A DNA stretch of 64,000 nucleotides from assembly GCF_003112535.1 (NCBI RefSeq), contig NZ_BEWA01000019.1, positions 1 to 64,000 on the forward strand. The letters run 5' to 3'. The translations under genes were made by a program, and so were the position numbers. Positions 50,924 to 60,942 of this stretch are shown piece by piece. Source of the DNA: Streptomyces rishiriensis (GTDB lineage Bacteria; Actinomycetota; Actinomycetes; Streptomycetales; Streptomycetaceae). The notes under the pieces were generated by a model. The model had not been told where the DNA came from and ran no database searches. It saw nothing but the letters and a program-made list of their open reading frames with translations. The first letter of the stretch is position 1. Each line of letters begins with the position of its first letter.

Positions 50924-51790
50924 GTGCCGACTCCTTCTCTCACCGCTCTGCCCATTCGCCGTCTGACACACCGCGACCTCACCGCGTGCGCCGACCTGTC
51001 CGAGGATCGGGGGTGGCCTCGCGAGGAGCACAAATGGGGCTTCCTCCTTTCCGCCGGGCAGGGCTATGGCATCGACGATCCCGCCGGAGGTCTCGTCGCC
51101 GCATGCGTCGTCACCGAGTACGGTCCGCACGGGCGCCCTCGTCTCGGCGCCATCGGCATGGTGCTGGTCGCCGAGCGGTACGCCCGGCAAGGTGTCGGCC
51201 GACGGTTGATGCGGCATGTCGTGTCGCTGATGGGTGCCATCCCCCTCACCCTGCACGCCACCCCGAACGGCCTTCCGCTCTACGAAGAGCTGGGGTTCAA
51301 GTCCACAGGCCGGGCGGAAATGGTCTGCGGGCACTTCACCGCGCCCGAACGGTCCTCAGAGGTAATCACCCGTGCGGCCACGGCCGAGGACCTCCCTTCG
51401 ATCCTGCGACTCGACGACGAGGTGTTCGGCGCCGATCGCACGCATGTGATCGCCCGCCTGCCCGCCTTCGCCGATCACTTGCGGGTCGCGGAGGACGAGG
51501 GCCGGATCATCGGCTACGCAGCCGCATGGCCCAACATGGCCACCCAGGTCGTGGGCCCGTTGATCGCGCGGGACACCGAGACCGCGAAGGCCCTTCTCGC
51601 CTCGCTCGCCGCCTGCACGGACCGGCCGCTGCGCACCGACGTCGACGTACGGCACGAGGAACTGCTGGACTGGGTGAAGGGGCACGGTCTGGAATCGGTG
51701 GCCTTCAACTCCGTGATGACCTACGGAATCGCGGAGCTTCCGGGCGACTGGCGTCGCCGCTTCGCTCCGCTGACGGTGGCGGCCGGCTGA
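50924..51790 (+). CDS. GNAT-family acetyltransferase
   Basis: 288 residues in two parts. The N-terminal GNAT domain (about 10-140) has the acetyl-CoA pyrophosphate loop in RYARQGVGRRLMRHVVSLMG near 90 and LYEELGFKSTGRAEM. The C-terminal half (about 145-280) resembles the non-catalytic GNAT-like domain found in this subfamily (DDEVFGADRTHVIARLPAFA). GTG start at 50924. Substrate unknown. Followed by a hairpin. Confidence 0.87.
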   Translation: MPTPSLTALPIRRLTHRDLTACADLSEDRGWPREEHKWGFLLSAGQGYGIDDPAGGLVAACVVTEYGPHGRPRLGAIGMVLVAERYARQGVGRRLMRHVVSLMGAIPLTLHATPNGLPLYEELGFKSTGRAEMVCGHFTAPERSSEVITRAATAEDLPSILRLDDEVFGADRTHVIARLPAFADHLRVAEDEGRIIGYAAAWPNMATQVVGPLIARDTETAKALLASLAACTDRPLRTDVDVRHEELLDWVKGHGLESVAFNSVMTYGIAELPGDWRRRFAPLTVAAG

Positions 51791-51808
51791 CGGCACACGG
51801 GCACACGC

Positions 51809-51845
51809 AGAGCGCCGACCCCCTGGCCTGGGAGGCCGGCGCTCT
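51809..51845 (+). terminator. Terminator between convergent GNAT and GlcG genes
   Basis: AGAGCGCCG/CGGCGCTCT, a 9-bp stem, 18 bases after the GNAT stop and before the end of the minus-strand GlcG gene, so it may work in both directions. Confidence 0.6.
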
Positions 51846-51860
51846 TCATGGGGCCCAGCG

Positions 51861-52280
51861 TCAGTTGAGTGCCTTCACGGCCGCCGCGGCGAAGCCGTGG
51901 TCCTGCTCCGGGGCGCCGCCGCCGACCCCGATCGCCCCGATCAGCCGGCCGTCGCGGTGGACCGGCACACCGCCCGCGATGAACAGCAACGGCCGGTCGA
52001 GCGCGGTGGGCAACGTGTGGAAGAGGCCGCCGGGCTGAACGGCGTCCACGAGGTCCGCGGTGGCGGCGTTCAGCTGAAGCGCGGTGTACGCCTTGCGGGT
52101 GCTCGTCTCCCCGGAGATCAGTACCGCTCGGTCGTCCCTCCGAAAGGCCAGCAGATGGCCGCCCGCGTCCAGGACGGTGACGCTGACCGTGACCCCGGCG
52201 GCCTCGGCGGCGGTGCGCGACGCCGCCACGAGGGCTTCGGCGTCATGGATGGTCAGGGGCGCGGCAGTGGTGGTGTTCAT
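51861..52280 (-). CDS. GlcG/HbpS-family (DUF336) protein
   Basis: 139 residues of the GlcG/HbpS family, small ligand-binding proteins; HbpS of Streptomyces binds haem, but this one has no signal peptide and is probably cytosolic. Typical stretches: VSVTVLDAGGHLLAFRRDDR near residue 33, TSTRKAYTALQL near 60 and RLIGAIGVGGGAPEQDHGFA near 115. It follows the MFS gene on the same strand by about 107 bases, suggesting a shared unit under the MarR regulator. Confidence 0.87.
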   Translation of the reverse strand: MNTTTAAPLTIHDAEALVAASRTAAEAAGVTVSVTVLDAGGHLLAFRRDDRAVLISGETSTRKAYTALQLNAATADLVDAVQPGGLFHTLPTALDRPLLFIAGGVPVHRDGRLIGAIGVGGGAPEQDHGFAAAAVKALN

Positions 52281-52386
52281 AACGTGGGTGCTCCTCGGGG
52301 TGCTGTGATGCTGTCGGAGGCGGGTGGGAGGGCTGGACGGGTGGCGACGCTCGCCGGGCGGCCCTGGCCCGGAGAACCGCACGGGC

Positions 52387-53604
52387 TCAGTGCTGGACGG
52401 CCGTCTGCCGCTCGGCGGCGGTGCTGCCGGCGCCGGCGTGCCCGGATCCGCCACGGGCGCTGTCACGGCGCTCCAGCGCTGCCGAGACGACGGCGAGCAC
52501 CAGGGCGCCCGCCGCGAGGGCGGCGCCGACCCAGTTCGGGGCGGTGTACCCCAGTCCGGCGGCGATCACGAGGCCGCCGAGCCAGGCGGACAGCGCGTTT
52601 CCGAGGTTGAAGGCGCCAATGTTCACCGCTGACGCCAGCGTGGGGGCACCGTGCGCCTGGTCCAGGACGCGCTTCTGCAGCGGCGGGACCGTCGCGAAGC
52701 CCAGGGCGCCGATCAGGGCGATCGTGACGGCCGCCAGGACTTTGTCGTGGGCGGTGAGCGTGAAGAGCGCCAGGACGACGGCCAGGGCCCCCAGGGAGAC
52801 GTACAGCATGGGCATCAGCGCCCGGTCGGCGTACCGGCCGCCGATCAGGTTGCCGCCGACCATGCCCAGACCGAACAGGACCAGCAGCCAGGTGACGGAA
52901 CCGTCGGCGAAGCCGGCGACGTGGGTCATCATCGGCGCGATGTAGGTGATCGCCGCGAAGACCCCGCCGAAGCCGAGAACGGTCATCGCCATGGCGAGCA
53001 GAACCTGGGTGTTCTTGAACGCTGCCAGCTCGTGCCGCAGGCGCACACCCTCCGTCCGTGGCATCTCGGGCACCAGCCTGGCGATGCCGACGAGCCCGAC
53101 GACACCGAGTGCGGCGACGACGGCGAAGGTGACCCGCCATCCGGCGTTCTGCCCGACGAGAGTGCCCAGGGGGACGCCGACCACGTTCGCGACAGTGAGC
53201 CCGGTGAACATCATCGCGATGGCCCCGGCCTTCTTGTCGGCGGCGACCAGGTCGGCCGCGACGACCGAACCGATGCCGAAGAACGCGCCGTGGGCGAGTG
53301 AGGCGATCACACGGCCGATCAGCAGAACGGCGAAGACCGGGGAGACCGCGGAGAGGAGGTTGCCCGCGATGAACAGGCCCATCAACAGCATCAGCATCCG
53401 TTTGCGGGACACCTTTGTCCCGAGGACCGTCATGAGCGGGGCGCCGAACAGGACCCCGAGCGCGTAGCCGGTCACGAGGAAGCCGGCCGTGGGGATGGAG
53501 ACGCCGAAGCCGTCTGCGATCTCGGGCAGCAGGCCCATGATCACGAACTCGGTCGTCCCGATTCCGAAGGCCCCGATCGCGAGGGCCAGAAGCGCGAGAG
53601 GCAT
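52387..53604 (-). CDS. MFS efflux transporter (DHA1 type)
   Basis: 405 residues with 12 predicted helices. It starts MPLALLALAIGAFGIGTTEF, typical of arabinose-efflux/chloramphenicol-resistance-like DHA1 exporters, and has motif A as GAPLMTVLGTKVSRKRMLML near 65. The C-terminus is Gly/Ser-rich. It is divergent from the MarR gene with 145 bases between, the usual layout for a MarR-controlled efflux pump. A GTG four codons upstream is an alternative start. Confidence 0.92.
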   Translation of the reverse strand: MPLALLALAIGAFGIGTTEFVIMGLLPEIADGFGVSIPTAGFLVTGYALGVLFGAPLMTVLGTKVSRKRMLMLLMGLFIAGNLLSAVSPVFAVLLIGRVIASLAHGAFFGIGSVVAADLVAADKKAGAIAMMFTGLTVANVVGVPLGTLVGQNAGWRVTFAVVAALGVVGLVGIARLVPEMPRTEGVRLRHELAAFKNTQVLLAMAMTVLGFGGVFAAITYIAPMMTHVAGFADGSVTWLLVLFGLGMVGGNLIGGRYADRALMPMLYVSLGALAVVLALFTLTAHDKVLAAVTIALIGALGFATVPPLQKRVLDQAHGAPTLASAVNIGAFNLGNALSAWLGGLVIAAGLGYTAPNWVGAALAAGALVLAVVSAALERRDSARGGSGHAGAGSTAAERQTAVQH

Positions 53605-53628
53605 GGGGTGTGACACCTTCCCAAACGA

Positions 53629-53683
53629 TTGCAGGAGCGCTTTACGAGCTCCCACAATAGTTGCACACGCGGGCTACCTGCAA
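53629..53683. promoter_or_regulatory. Candidate MarR operator region
   Basis: In the 145-base divergent gap, TTGCAGG (53629) and CCTGCAA (53677) form a widely spaced inverted repeat, with further TTGC-containing units between and after. Possible binding region for the adjacent MarR. Confidence 0.35.
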
Positions 53684-53749
53684 GCGAGGGCAATTGCGAG
53701 GGTGCCCTATCCTGGGTGTCAGCCGTTCCGGGACGGAGGAGAAACGCCC

Positions 53750-54220
53750 ATGACTGCGACGGACCCCGCACTCACCGCCCTCTCCCAGGGCTGGTGCGCC
53801 CTCTCACTGCTGCACGGGAGGATCGAGGCCCACATCGAACGCGCACTGCAGGCCCGCCACGACCTGAGCGTGCGCGAGTACTCCCTGCTCGATGTCCTCA
53901 GCCGACAGCACGAGGGCGACGGCGGGCATCTGCAGATGAAGCAGGTGGCCGACGCGGTCGTCCTCAGCCAGAGCGCCACCACCCGGCTGGTGACCCGGCT
54001 CGAGGACCGCGGGCTGCTCGAGCGCTACCTGTGCCCCACCGACCGCCGCGGCATCTACACCAACGTCACCGTTGCCGGTCTGAAACTGCTCGGCGAAGCC
54101 CGTCCGACCAACGACGCCGCCCTGCGCGAAGCCCTCGACGAGGCCGCCAGGAACCCGGAACTTGCCCCGCTCGTAAGGGTCGTGGAATCACTCAAGGCAC
54201 CTGTGACCCTGCCTGCATAG
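53750..54220 (+). CDS. MarR-family transcriptional regulator
   Basis: 156 residues. The winged helix lies at about 45-115: LSVREYSLLDVLSRQHEGDG, the recognition part QMKQVADAVVLSQSATTRLV and wing RLEDRGLLERYLCPTDRRGI. ATG at 53750 with GGAGGAG upstream. It is divergent from the MFS exporter and probably represses it until a ligand binds. The GNAT gene begins 10 bases downstream, so the two may be one unit. Confidence 0.93.
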   Translation: MTATDPALTALSQGWCALSLLHGRIEAHIERALQARHDLSVREYSLLDVLSRQHEGDGGHLQMKQVADAVVLSQSATTRLVTRLEDRGLLERYLCPTDRRGIYTNVTVAGLKLLGEARPTNDAALREALDEAARNPELAPLVRVVESLKAPVTLPA

Positions 54221-54230
54221 AGTGGCCGCC

Positions 54231-54683
54231 ATGGGAGATCTTGATATACGGGCCGCCGTCGCCGAGGACATCCCCGCGATCGTCGCCATGCTCGCGGACG
54301 ACGCCCTGGGCGCACAGCGCGAGTCACCGGACGACCTCCGCCCCTACCTGGCCGCGCTGGAACGCCTCACCGCCGACCCGAACCAGCGCCTGGTCGTCGC
54401 CGTCCGCGAGGGACGCGTGGTCGGCACCCTCCAGCTCACGATCGTCCCGGGCCTGTCGCGGCGGGGCTCGACCAGGTCCATCATCGAGGGCGTCCGCGTG
54501 CACGCCGACGAGCGCGGCAGCGGCCTGGGCACACGGTTCATCGAGTGGGCGATCGAGGAATCCCGGCGGGAGAACTGCCAGTTGGTGCAGCTGACCTCCG
54601 ACAACACGCGCACGGACGCCCATCGCTTCTACGAACGACTCGGGTTCGTGGCCTCACACGTGGGTTTCAAGCTGCAGCTCTGA
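54231..54683 (+). CDS. GNAT-family acetyltransferase
   Basis: 150 residues, single GNAT domain. Acetyl-CoA loop is VRVHADERGSGLGTRFIEWA near residue 88, and the C-terminal motif TDAHRFYERLGFVASHVGFK is typical of small-molecule N-acetyltransferases. ATG at 54231; a GTG nine bases earlier is possible. Directly downstream of marR. The stop is followed at 28 bases by a perfect 52-bp palindrome. Confidence 0.9.
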   Translation: MGDLDIRAAVAEDIPAIVAMLADDALGAQRESPDDLRPYLAALERLTADPNQRLVVAVREGRVVGTLQLTIVPGLSRRGSTRSIIEGVRVHADERGSGLGTRFIEWAIEESRRENCQLVQLTSDNTRTDAHRFYERLGFVASHVGFKLQL

Positions 54684-54710
54684 AGGCTGCGCTCCCGGAT
54701 AGGCACGCTA

Positions 54711-54762
54711 CGCACAGCGGGGAGGTCCTGTTTCACGTGAAACAGGACCTCCCCGCTGTGCG
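54711..54762. terminator. 52-bp perfect palindrome with parS at its centre
   Basis: The two 26-base halves are exact complements with no loop. The centre (54730-54743) is a perfect parS, and the arms add GGGGAGGTCCT and CGCACAGC. It lies between the stops of two convergent genes, 28 and 4 bases away, the position of a bidirectional terminator. Confidence 0.9.
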
Positions 54763-54765
54763 CTT

Positions 54766-56148
54766 CTAGCCGATCCCCCGCCACCCCGCCGGGTCGACGC
54801 CGCCGGGCACGGCATCGCCCTCGTACGGCTGACGCGTGAAGACGAACGATCCCAGGTCGAGGTGATCCACGCTCCCGTCATCCCGCCGTACCGCCTGCAA
54901 GAGCTCTCCGGCGTAGTAACCCTCCAACCCGGTCCAGGTGCCGTCCCCGTTCGGCCGGAACCGCGAGCGCCGGCCGCCGCCGGACAAAGGCCCCAGGGAG
55001 AGCAGCCCGTCGGCCGTCACCCGCAGGGCGACAGGACTCGTTCCCCAGTACCACTGACCTGCCAGCTCCAGGACGGAACCCTCGATCTCCGGCAACGGAC
55101 GCCACGGCTCAGGGATCCGCGGCTCGGCCTCAGCGACGATCCGCACGAGATCGGCCGCCACCTGCGACGTCAGCAGTCCCGACGTGCAGTTCGCGAGCAC
55201 CACCGCGGCCACGTCGTCCGCGACGCCGACGGTGAGCGTGGCCAGAAAGCCCGGGACCGAGCCGGAATGACCCACGAGCAGCCGCCCGTCCCTGTGCTGG
55301 ATCTGCAGTCCCAGTCCGTACGACGCGCCGTCCGCCAGCTCCGCCGGTCCGGCCGGCGCTGCGGGCGTCCCCATCTCGCGCAGGGTCTCAGCGCTCAGCA
55401 CCCGGTCGTCGCCCCGCGCCAGAAAAGCGGCGAACCGTGCGAGGTCGCCGGTGGTGGACCAGAGCTGCCCCGCCGGCGCCATCCGCCCGAAGTCCTCGGC
55501 GGGCTCGGGCAGCATGACGTCGGCCCACGGATGCACCGCCCAGCCGCCCGCTGCCGGAGCCTGGGGGTGCGCGCTCGTGCGGCGAAGCCGCAGAGGTTCG
55601 AGGACTTCGCGCCGCAGCACTTCTTCCCAGGGCGCGCCGCGAAGCCGTTCCACGAGGGCTCCCAGAACGGTGTAGCCGGGGTTCGAGTAGTGGAACCGGC
55701 GGCCGGCCGGATGCGGGGCGGCTCGGTCGCCGAGGACGTCGCCGAGTTCGGGCCGCAGTGAGCCCGGGGTCCGTTCCCACCACGGGCCGGGCGTCTCGGC
55801 CGCCAGCCCGCCGGTGTGGGCGAGCAGTTCGGCGATCGTGACCGCGCCGGCCCCGGTACCGGGCAGGTGCTTCTCCAGCGGGTCGTCGAGGTCGAGCACT
55901 CCCTCGTCCCTCAGTCGCAGCACGAGGACGGCGGTGAAGGTCTTGGTGATCGAGCCGATCCGGTACTGCACGTTCTCGTCCGGGCCGTGCCCTTCGACCG
56001 AGGTCCGCGCCCCGTGCCACACAGCTCGCCCGTCCCTCACGACGGCGGCGACGAGCGACGGCGCCCGCCCTTCCGCCTGGGCCACGGCGATCCGGTGGAG
56101 CAGGGCACGCCGGGTGCCGGGCAGCAGATCTTCCTGAGGTGTCGTCAT
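54766..56148 (-). CDS. Serine beta-lactamase/esterase-like hydrolase
   Basis: 460 residues of the class C beta-lactamase/DD-peptidase-like family. The active-site SxxK is in YRIGSITKTFTAVLVLRL near residue 68, the Tyr motif YSNPGYTVLG near 155 and the third motif HSGSVPGF near 290. The C-terminal part (about 350-460) is a beta-rich domain seen in related peptidases. No signal peptide, so it may act in the cytosol as an esterase or peptidase. ATG at 56148. It follows the TetR gene on the same strand by 142 bases. Confidence 0.88.
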   Translation of the reverse strand: MTTPQEDLLPGTRRALLHRIAVAQAEGRAPSLVAAVVRDGRAVWHGARTSVEGHGPDENVQYRIGSITKTFTAVLVLRLRDEGVLDLDDPLEKHLPGTGAGAVTIAELLAHTGGLAAETPGPWWERTPGSLRPELGDVLGDRAAPHPAGRRFHYSNPGYTVLGALVERLRGAPWEEVLRREVLEPLRLRRTSAHPQAPAAGGWAVHPWADVMLPEPAEDFGRMAPAGQLWSTTGDLARFAAFLARGDDRVLSAETLREMGTPAAPAGPAELADGASYGLGLQIQHRDGRLLVGHSGSVPGFLATLTVGVADDVAAVVLANCTSGLLTSQVAADLVRIVAEAEPRIPEPWRPLPEIEGSVLELAGQWYWGTSPVALRVTADGLLSLGPLSGGGRRSRFRPNGDGTWTGLEGYYAGELLQAVRRDDGSVDHLDLGSFVFTRQPYEGDAVPGGVDPAGWRGIG

Positions 56149-56290
56149 GGGGTCAGTCCACCGGGCGCCACGAGCGACGTCGAGTCCATTTCGCCCGGCA
56201 CGCTCAGGGTCTCTCCGCTCGCGCGCCTTGCGTTGCCTCCACGCGTCAGCCCAGAGCTGCCGGTGCCCGGCACGGTCCTTCCGCCGCGCG

Positions 56291-56971
56291 TCACCTGGAG
56301 ATGCGGGCCTCGATGCCGTCGAGCAGGAAGTCGAGGCCGATCCGGAAGGTGTGGTCGGCGTCCAGATGGGCGGCATCGCGCACCACCGTGGACAGCGCGG
56401 GGAACCGGCCGGTGGCCAAGGTTCGCTCCAGGTAGGGCCCGAGGGCGGCCTGCCAACGCTTCTCGTCCATCCCGGTGGCCCGCTCGGCACGCCGCTCGGC
56501 GATCTCCCGGCGGACCGCGCCGATCACGTACGCGTTGACCGCGGCGACCACCGGCATGACGGCGTCCAGGTCGACGTCGCCCAGTGCGGCCATCACGGTT
56601 TCCCCGCTGGCCAGCGCGTGCGGCCCGAGCTGGGGCCGGCCACCCAGGAGATCGGCGAGCCATTCGTGCTCGTGAGCGGCGTGCCGGGTGGCTTCCGCAA
56701 GAGAGCGGAGCACCTCCCGCCAGCCGGCTCCATCCGGCCGGATCTCGGCGTAGGCGGCGTCGACCATCAGGTCGAGCAACTCCGCCTTGCCGGCGATGTA
56801 GCCGTACAACCGCATCGGTCGGACGTCCAGCGCGGTGGCGACCTTGCGCAGCGACACGGCGTCCAGACCGTCCGCGTCGGCCAGCTGGATCGCAGCTCGC
56901 ACGATCCGTTCCCGGCTCAACGGGGCCGGCACGGGTCGATTCGGTGGCTCCGGCCTCTCCCACACCAACAT
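56291..56971 (-). CDS. TetR-family transcriptional regulator
   Basis: 226 residues. The HTH reads LSRERIVRAAIQLADADGLD then SLRKVATALDVRPMRLYGYI (about 18-60), typical of the TetR/AcrR group with C-terminal TetR_C domain (about 75-220). ATG at 56971, or GTG two codons later. Divergent from the FAD monooxygenase gene, with a perfect 15-bp palindrome between them, so it most likely represses the monooxygenase. Confidence 0.92.
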   Translation of the reverse strand: MLVWERPEPPNRPVPAPLSRERIVRAAIQLADADGLDAVSLRKVATALDVRPMRLYGYIAGKAELLDLMVDAAYAEIRPDGAGWREVLRSLAEATRHAAHEHEWLADLLGGRPQLGPHALASGETVMAALGDVDLDAVMPVVAAVNAYVIGAVRREIAERRAERATGMDEKRWQAALGPYLERTLATGRFPALSTVVRDAAHLDADHTFRIGLDFLLDGIEARISR

Positions 56972-56996
56972 GCCGCTAACGATACATCGCATCAGG

Positions 56997-57011
56997 CGAT
57001 ACAGTGTATCG
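56997..57011. promoter_or_regulatory. Candidate TetR operator
   Basis: CGATACAGTGTATCG, a perfect inverted repeat about one central G, with a related half-site CGATACATCG at about 56980. It lies 30 bases before the monooxygenase ATG and 26 before the TetR ATG. Confidence 0.75.
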
Positions 57012-57040
57012 ACCAGTACGGCGTATCGAAGGGGACAGTA

Positions 57041-58150
57041 ATGACCATTGCCATCGTCGGAGCCGGCCTCGGCGGCCTGGCCCTCGCCCGTGTGCTGCAC
57101 GTGAACGGCATGGAAGCCGTCGTGTACGAACGTGAATCGTCACGTGACGCGCGCGGTCAGGGCGGCATGCTCGACATCCACTCCGGCCAGCGGGCGCTGC
57201 GCGAGGCCGGTCTGATCGACGAGTTCTCCGCGATCGCCCGTGGCGAAGGCCAGGACATGCGTCTTCTCGAACCGGACGGCACCCTGCTGCTCCAGGAGGA
57301 CACACCCGACGACGCCCCGCTGGAGCGACCGGAGGTCGACCGCGCCGACCTTCGCAACCTGCTGCTGGATTCCCTCCCCGAAGGCGCGGTGCACTGGGGA
57401 CGCGCGTTCGAATCCGCCGACAACGGCCTGCTGCGCTTCGCCGACGGCAGCACCGCACCGTATGACCTGCTGGTCGGCGCGGACGGCGCGCAGTCGCGGG
57501 TGCGAGCACTGCTCACGGACGCCCGCCCCGCCCACATCGGCCAGAACGTCGTCGAGATCGGCATCCCCGACATCGACCGTACGCACCCCGTCCTCGCGGC
57601 GATGATCGGACGCGGCAACTACTGGGTGCTCGGCAACGGAGTGTCCCTGGCTGCTCAGCGCAACGGCGACGGCCGCGTCCGCATAGGCCTCAGCTTCTAC
57701 AACACCGCCGAGGACTGGTTCGCCACCAGCGGGATCCCGTTCGACGACCCGGCCGCCGCCCGGGCGCGGCTGATCGACCTCCTCCCCGGCTGGGACCCAC
57801 GGTTCACCGCGCTCATCGCGGCCTGCGACGACACGGTCGTGCCGCGCTCGATCACCACTCTCCCGGTCGGCCTGACCTGGCCGTCGACGCCGGGCGTCAC
57901 GCTGCTCGGCGATGCCGCGCACCTGATGCCGCCAGTGGGAGAGGGCGCCAACATGGCGCTGCTGGACGGCGCCCTGCTCGGTCTCGCACTGGCCGCGCAC
58001 CCGCACGACTTTCCCGCCGCCGTCAGAGAGTACGAGCGCGAGATGTTCGAGCGCACCAGTGCCGCCGCCCGGATGTCCGCGAACGTCCAGGAATTGCTGA
58101 CGTCGCCGGACGCCGCCCAGAAAATGCTCGCCTTCTTCCAACCTGGCTGA
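57041..58150 (+). CDS. FAD-dependent monooxygenase (TetX-like)
   Basis: 369 residues. Rossmann FAD motif IAIVGAGLGGLALARVLH at the N-terminus, second FAD motif VTLLGDAAHLMPPVGEGANM near 287, and the intervening DLLVGADGAQSRVR near 142. The layout matches the class A flavoprotein hydroxylases, including TetX-type enzymes that inactivate tetracyclines or rifampicin; the substrate here is unknown. Divergent from a TetR regulator, which suggests induction by its substrate. Confidence 0.92.
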   Translation: MTIAIVGAGLGGLALARVLHVNGMEAVVYERESSRDARGQGGMLDIHSGQRALREAGLIDEFSAIARGEGQDMRLLEPDGTLLLQEDTPDDAPLERPEVDRADLRNLLLDSLPEGAVHWGRAFESADNGLLRFADGSTAPYDLLVGADGAQSRVRALLTDARPAHIGQNVVEIGIPDIDRTHPVLAAMIGRGNYWVLGNGVSLAAQRNGDGRVRIGLSFYNTAEDWFATSGIPFDDPAAARARLIDLLPGWDPRFTALIAACDDTVVPRSITTLPVGLTWPSTPGVTLLGDAAHLMPPVGEGANMALLDGALLGLALAAHPHDFPAAVREYEREMFERTSAAARMSANVQELLTSPDAAQKMLAFFQPG

Positions 58151-58338
58151 GGCCAACCGGGTAGAACCGGGAAATCCTGCAGTCCGGGCAGCGCGTGCAT
58201 CGGCTTGCCCGTGTCGGCCGAGTGCACCACGCTGAGCCCCGAGCACGAGGAGTACCGGCGAGCCCAGATCGCGCACCGATGAGTTTCCCGCGCCGCGCCG
58301 GTCCATACGCCGGACACCCACGGACGGAAGGCTGGGCC

Positions 58339-58914
58339 ATGCGGAAACTGATCTACGGCATGAACCTGACCTTGGACGGCTACATCGCCGCGGCCGGCGA
58401 CGACATCGGCTGGAGCGGACCGCCGAGCGAAGAGCTGTTCCAGTGGTGGCTCGACCACGAGCAGGCGAGCGGCCTGTCGCTGTACGGGCGCAAGCTGTGG
58501 GAGACGATGAGCTCCTACTGGCCGACCGGCGACCAGCAGCCCGACGCCACCCCGGCGGAGATCGAGTTCGCGCGGAACTGGCGGGACACGCCGAAGGTGG
58601 TGTTCTCCTCGACGATCGACAAGGGCGACTGGAACACCCGCCTGGTCACCGGCGACGCGATCGCCGAGATCACCCGGCTCAAGGCCGAGGACGGCGGCCC
58701 CATGGACATCGGCGGCGCAACGCTCGCCGGGGCGGCCATGCGCGCCGGGCTGATCGACGAGTACGTGATCGCCGCCCATCCGGTCCTGGTGGGCGGCGGC
58801 ACGCCGTTCTTCACCGCGTTGGACAACTGGGTGAACCTGAACCTGGTGGAGACGCGGACGTTTCCCGGCGGCGTGGTCCTGACCAGGTACGAGACGAGGC
58901 GCGGGGCGGCTTGA
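58339..58914 (+). CDS. Dihydrofolate reductase-family (RibD C-terminal) protein
   Basis: 191 residues of the DHFR-like RibD C-terminal family, NADPH-binding reductases common in actinobacteria. It begins MRKLIYGMNLTLDGYIAAAG and has LSLYGRKLWETMSSYWP near 47 and the NADPH-loop segment IGGATLAGAAMRAGLIDEYV near 125. It is not the folA enzyme, judging from its variant motifs. ATG at 58339 preceded by GGAAGG. Substrate unknown. Confidence 0.9.
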   Translation: MRKLIYGMNLTLDGYIAAAGDDIGWSGPPSEELFQWWLDHEQASGLSLYGRKLWETMSSYWPTGDQQPDATPAEIEFARNWRDTPKVVFSSTIDKGDWNTRLVTGDAIAEITRLKAEDGGPMDIGGATLAGAAMRAGLIDEYVIAAHPVLVGGGTPFFTALDNWVNLNLVETRTFPGGVVLTRYETRRGAA

Positions 58915-59005
58915 CCCGCCAGTCTCAGATCCGTGTCGGATATGCCATCGCTTGGCCATCGCTCGTGAGATCCGGCCACGAAATCTGAGTCCGTACCGCG
59001 GGAGA

Positions 59006-60484
<1,479 letters not shown>

Positions 60485-60665
60485 CGAGCCACCTCCTCCC
60501 GTCCGCCGAGCGGACCTCGCCGTGCCTCTGTTCTACGGCACGGCACTGACAATTGAGATGCCCAACTCCGTTTGTGGCGCGCCGTTTTTGTGCGGGTTTC
60601 TTCGGCCGGCGGACGGAGCGGGCGCCGGACCACGGTAGGCCCGCGGGCACCGTCAGCCAATCTGG

Positions 60666-60754
60666 TTATCCACAGGCCATGTGGACGACGGCCCCGATGC
60701 TGTGGACAACCCTGCAAAACCTGTGCACGACCCGGTGGACAGTGCTGTGAACAA
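60666..60754. other. DnaA-box cluster between dnaB and MATE genes
   Basis: The divergent gap 60485-60942 holds TTATCCACA (60666-60674) and TGTGGACAA (60701-60709), both exact, plus one-mismatch TGTGGACGA (60680-60688) and TGTGAACAA (60746-60754). The right part (about 60760-60900) is AT-richer and should hold the MATE promoter. No gene seen. Confidence 0.75.
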
Positions 60755-60942
60755 GCCCTCTACTTTTCTTTTCGACAGCCTCTGACCTGCACCTTCCTCA
60801 TCCACCGGCTGTGCAGAAGAAAAAGTTGCCCCATTGGGCCAAGATCTCTTCGAACGAAGCCCGAGCGCGTGCGCCGCACACAGATCAGTAAGGGTCACCG
60901 AGCCATTGCATCTCTTACCTGTGGACGATTAGATTGGTGCTC

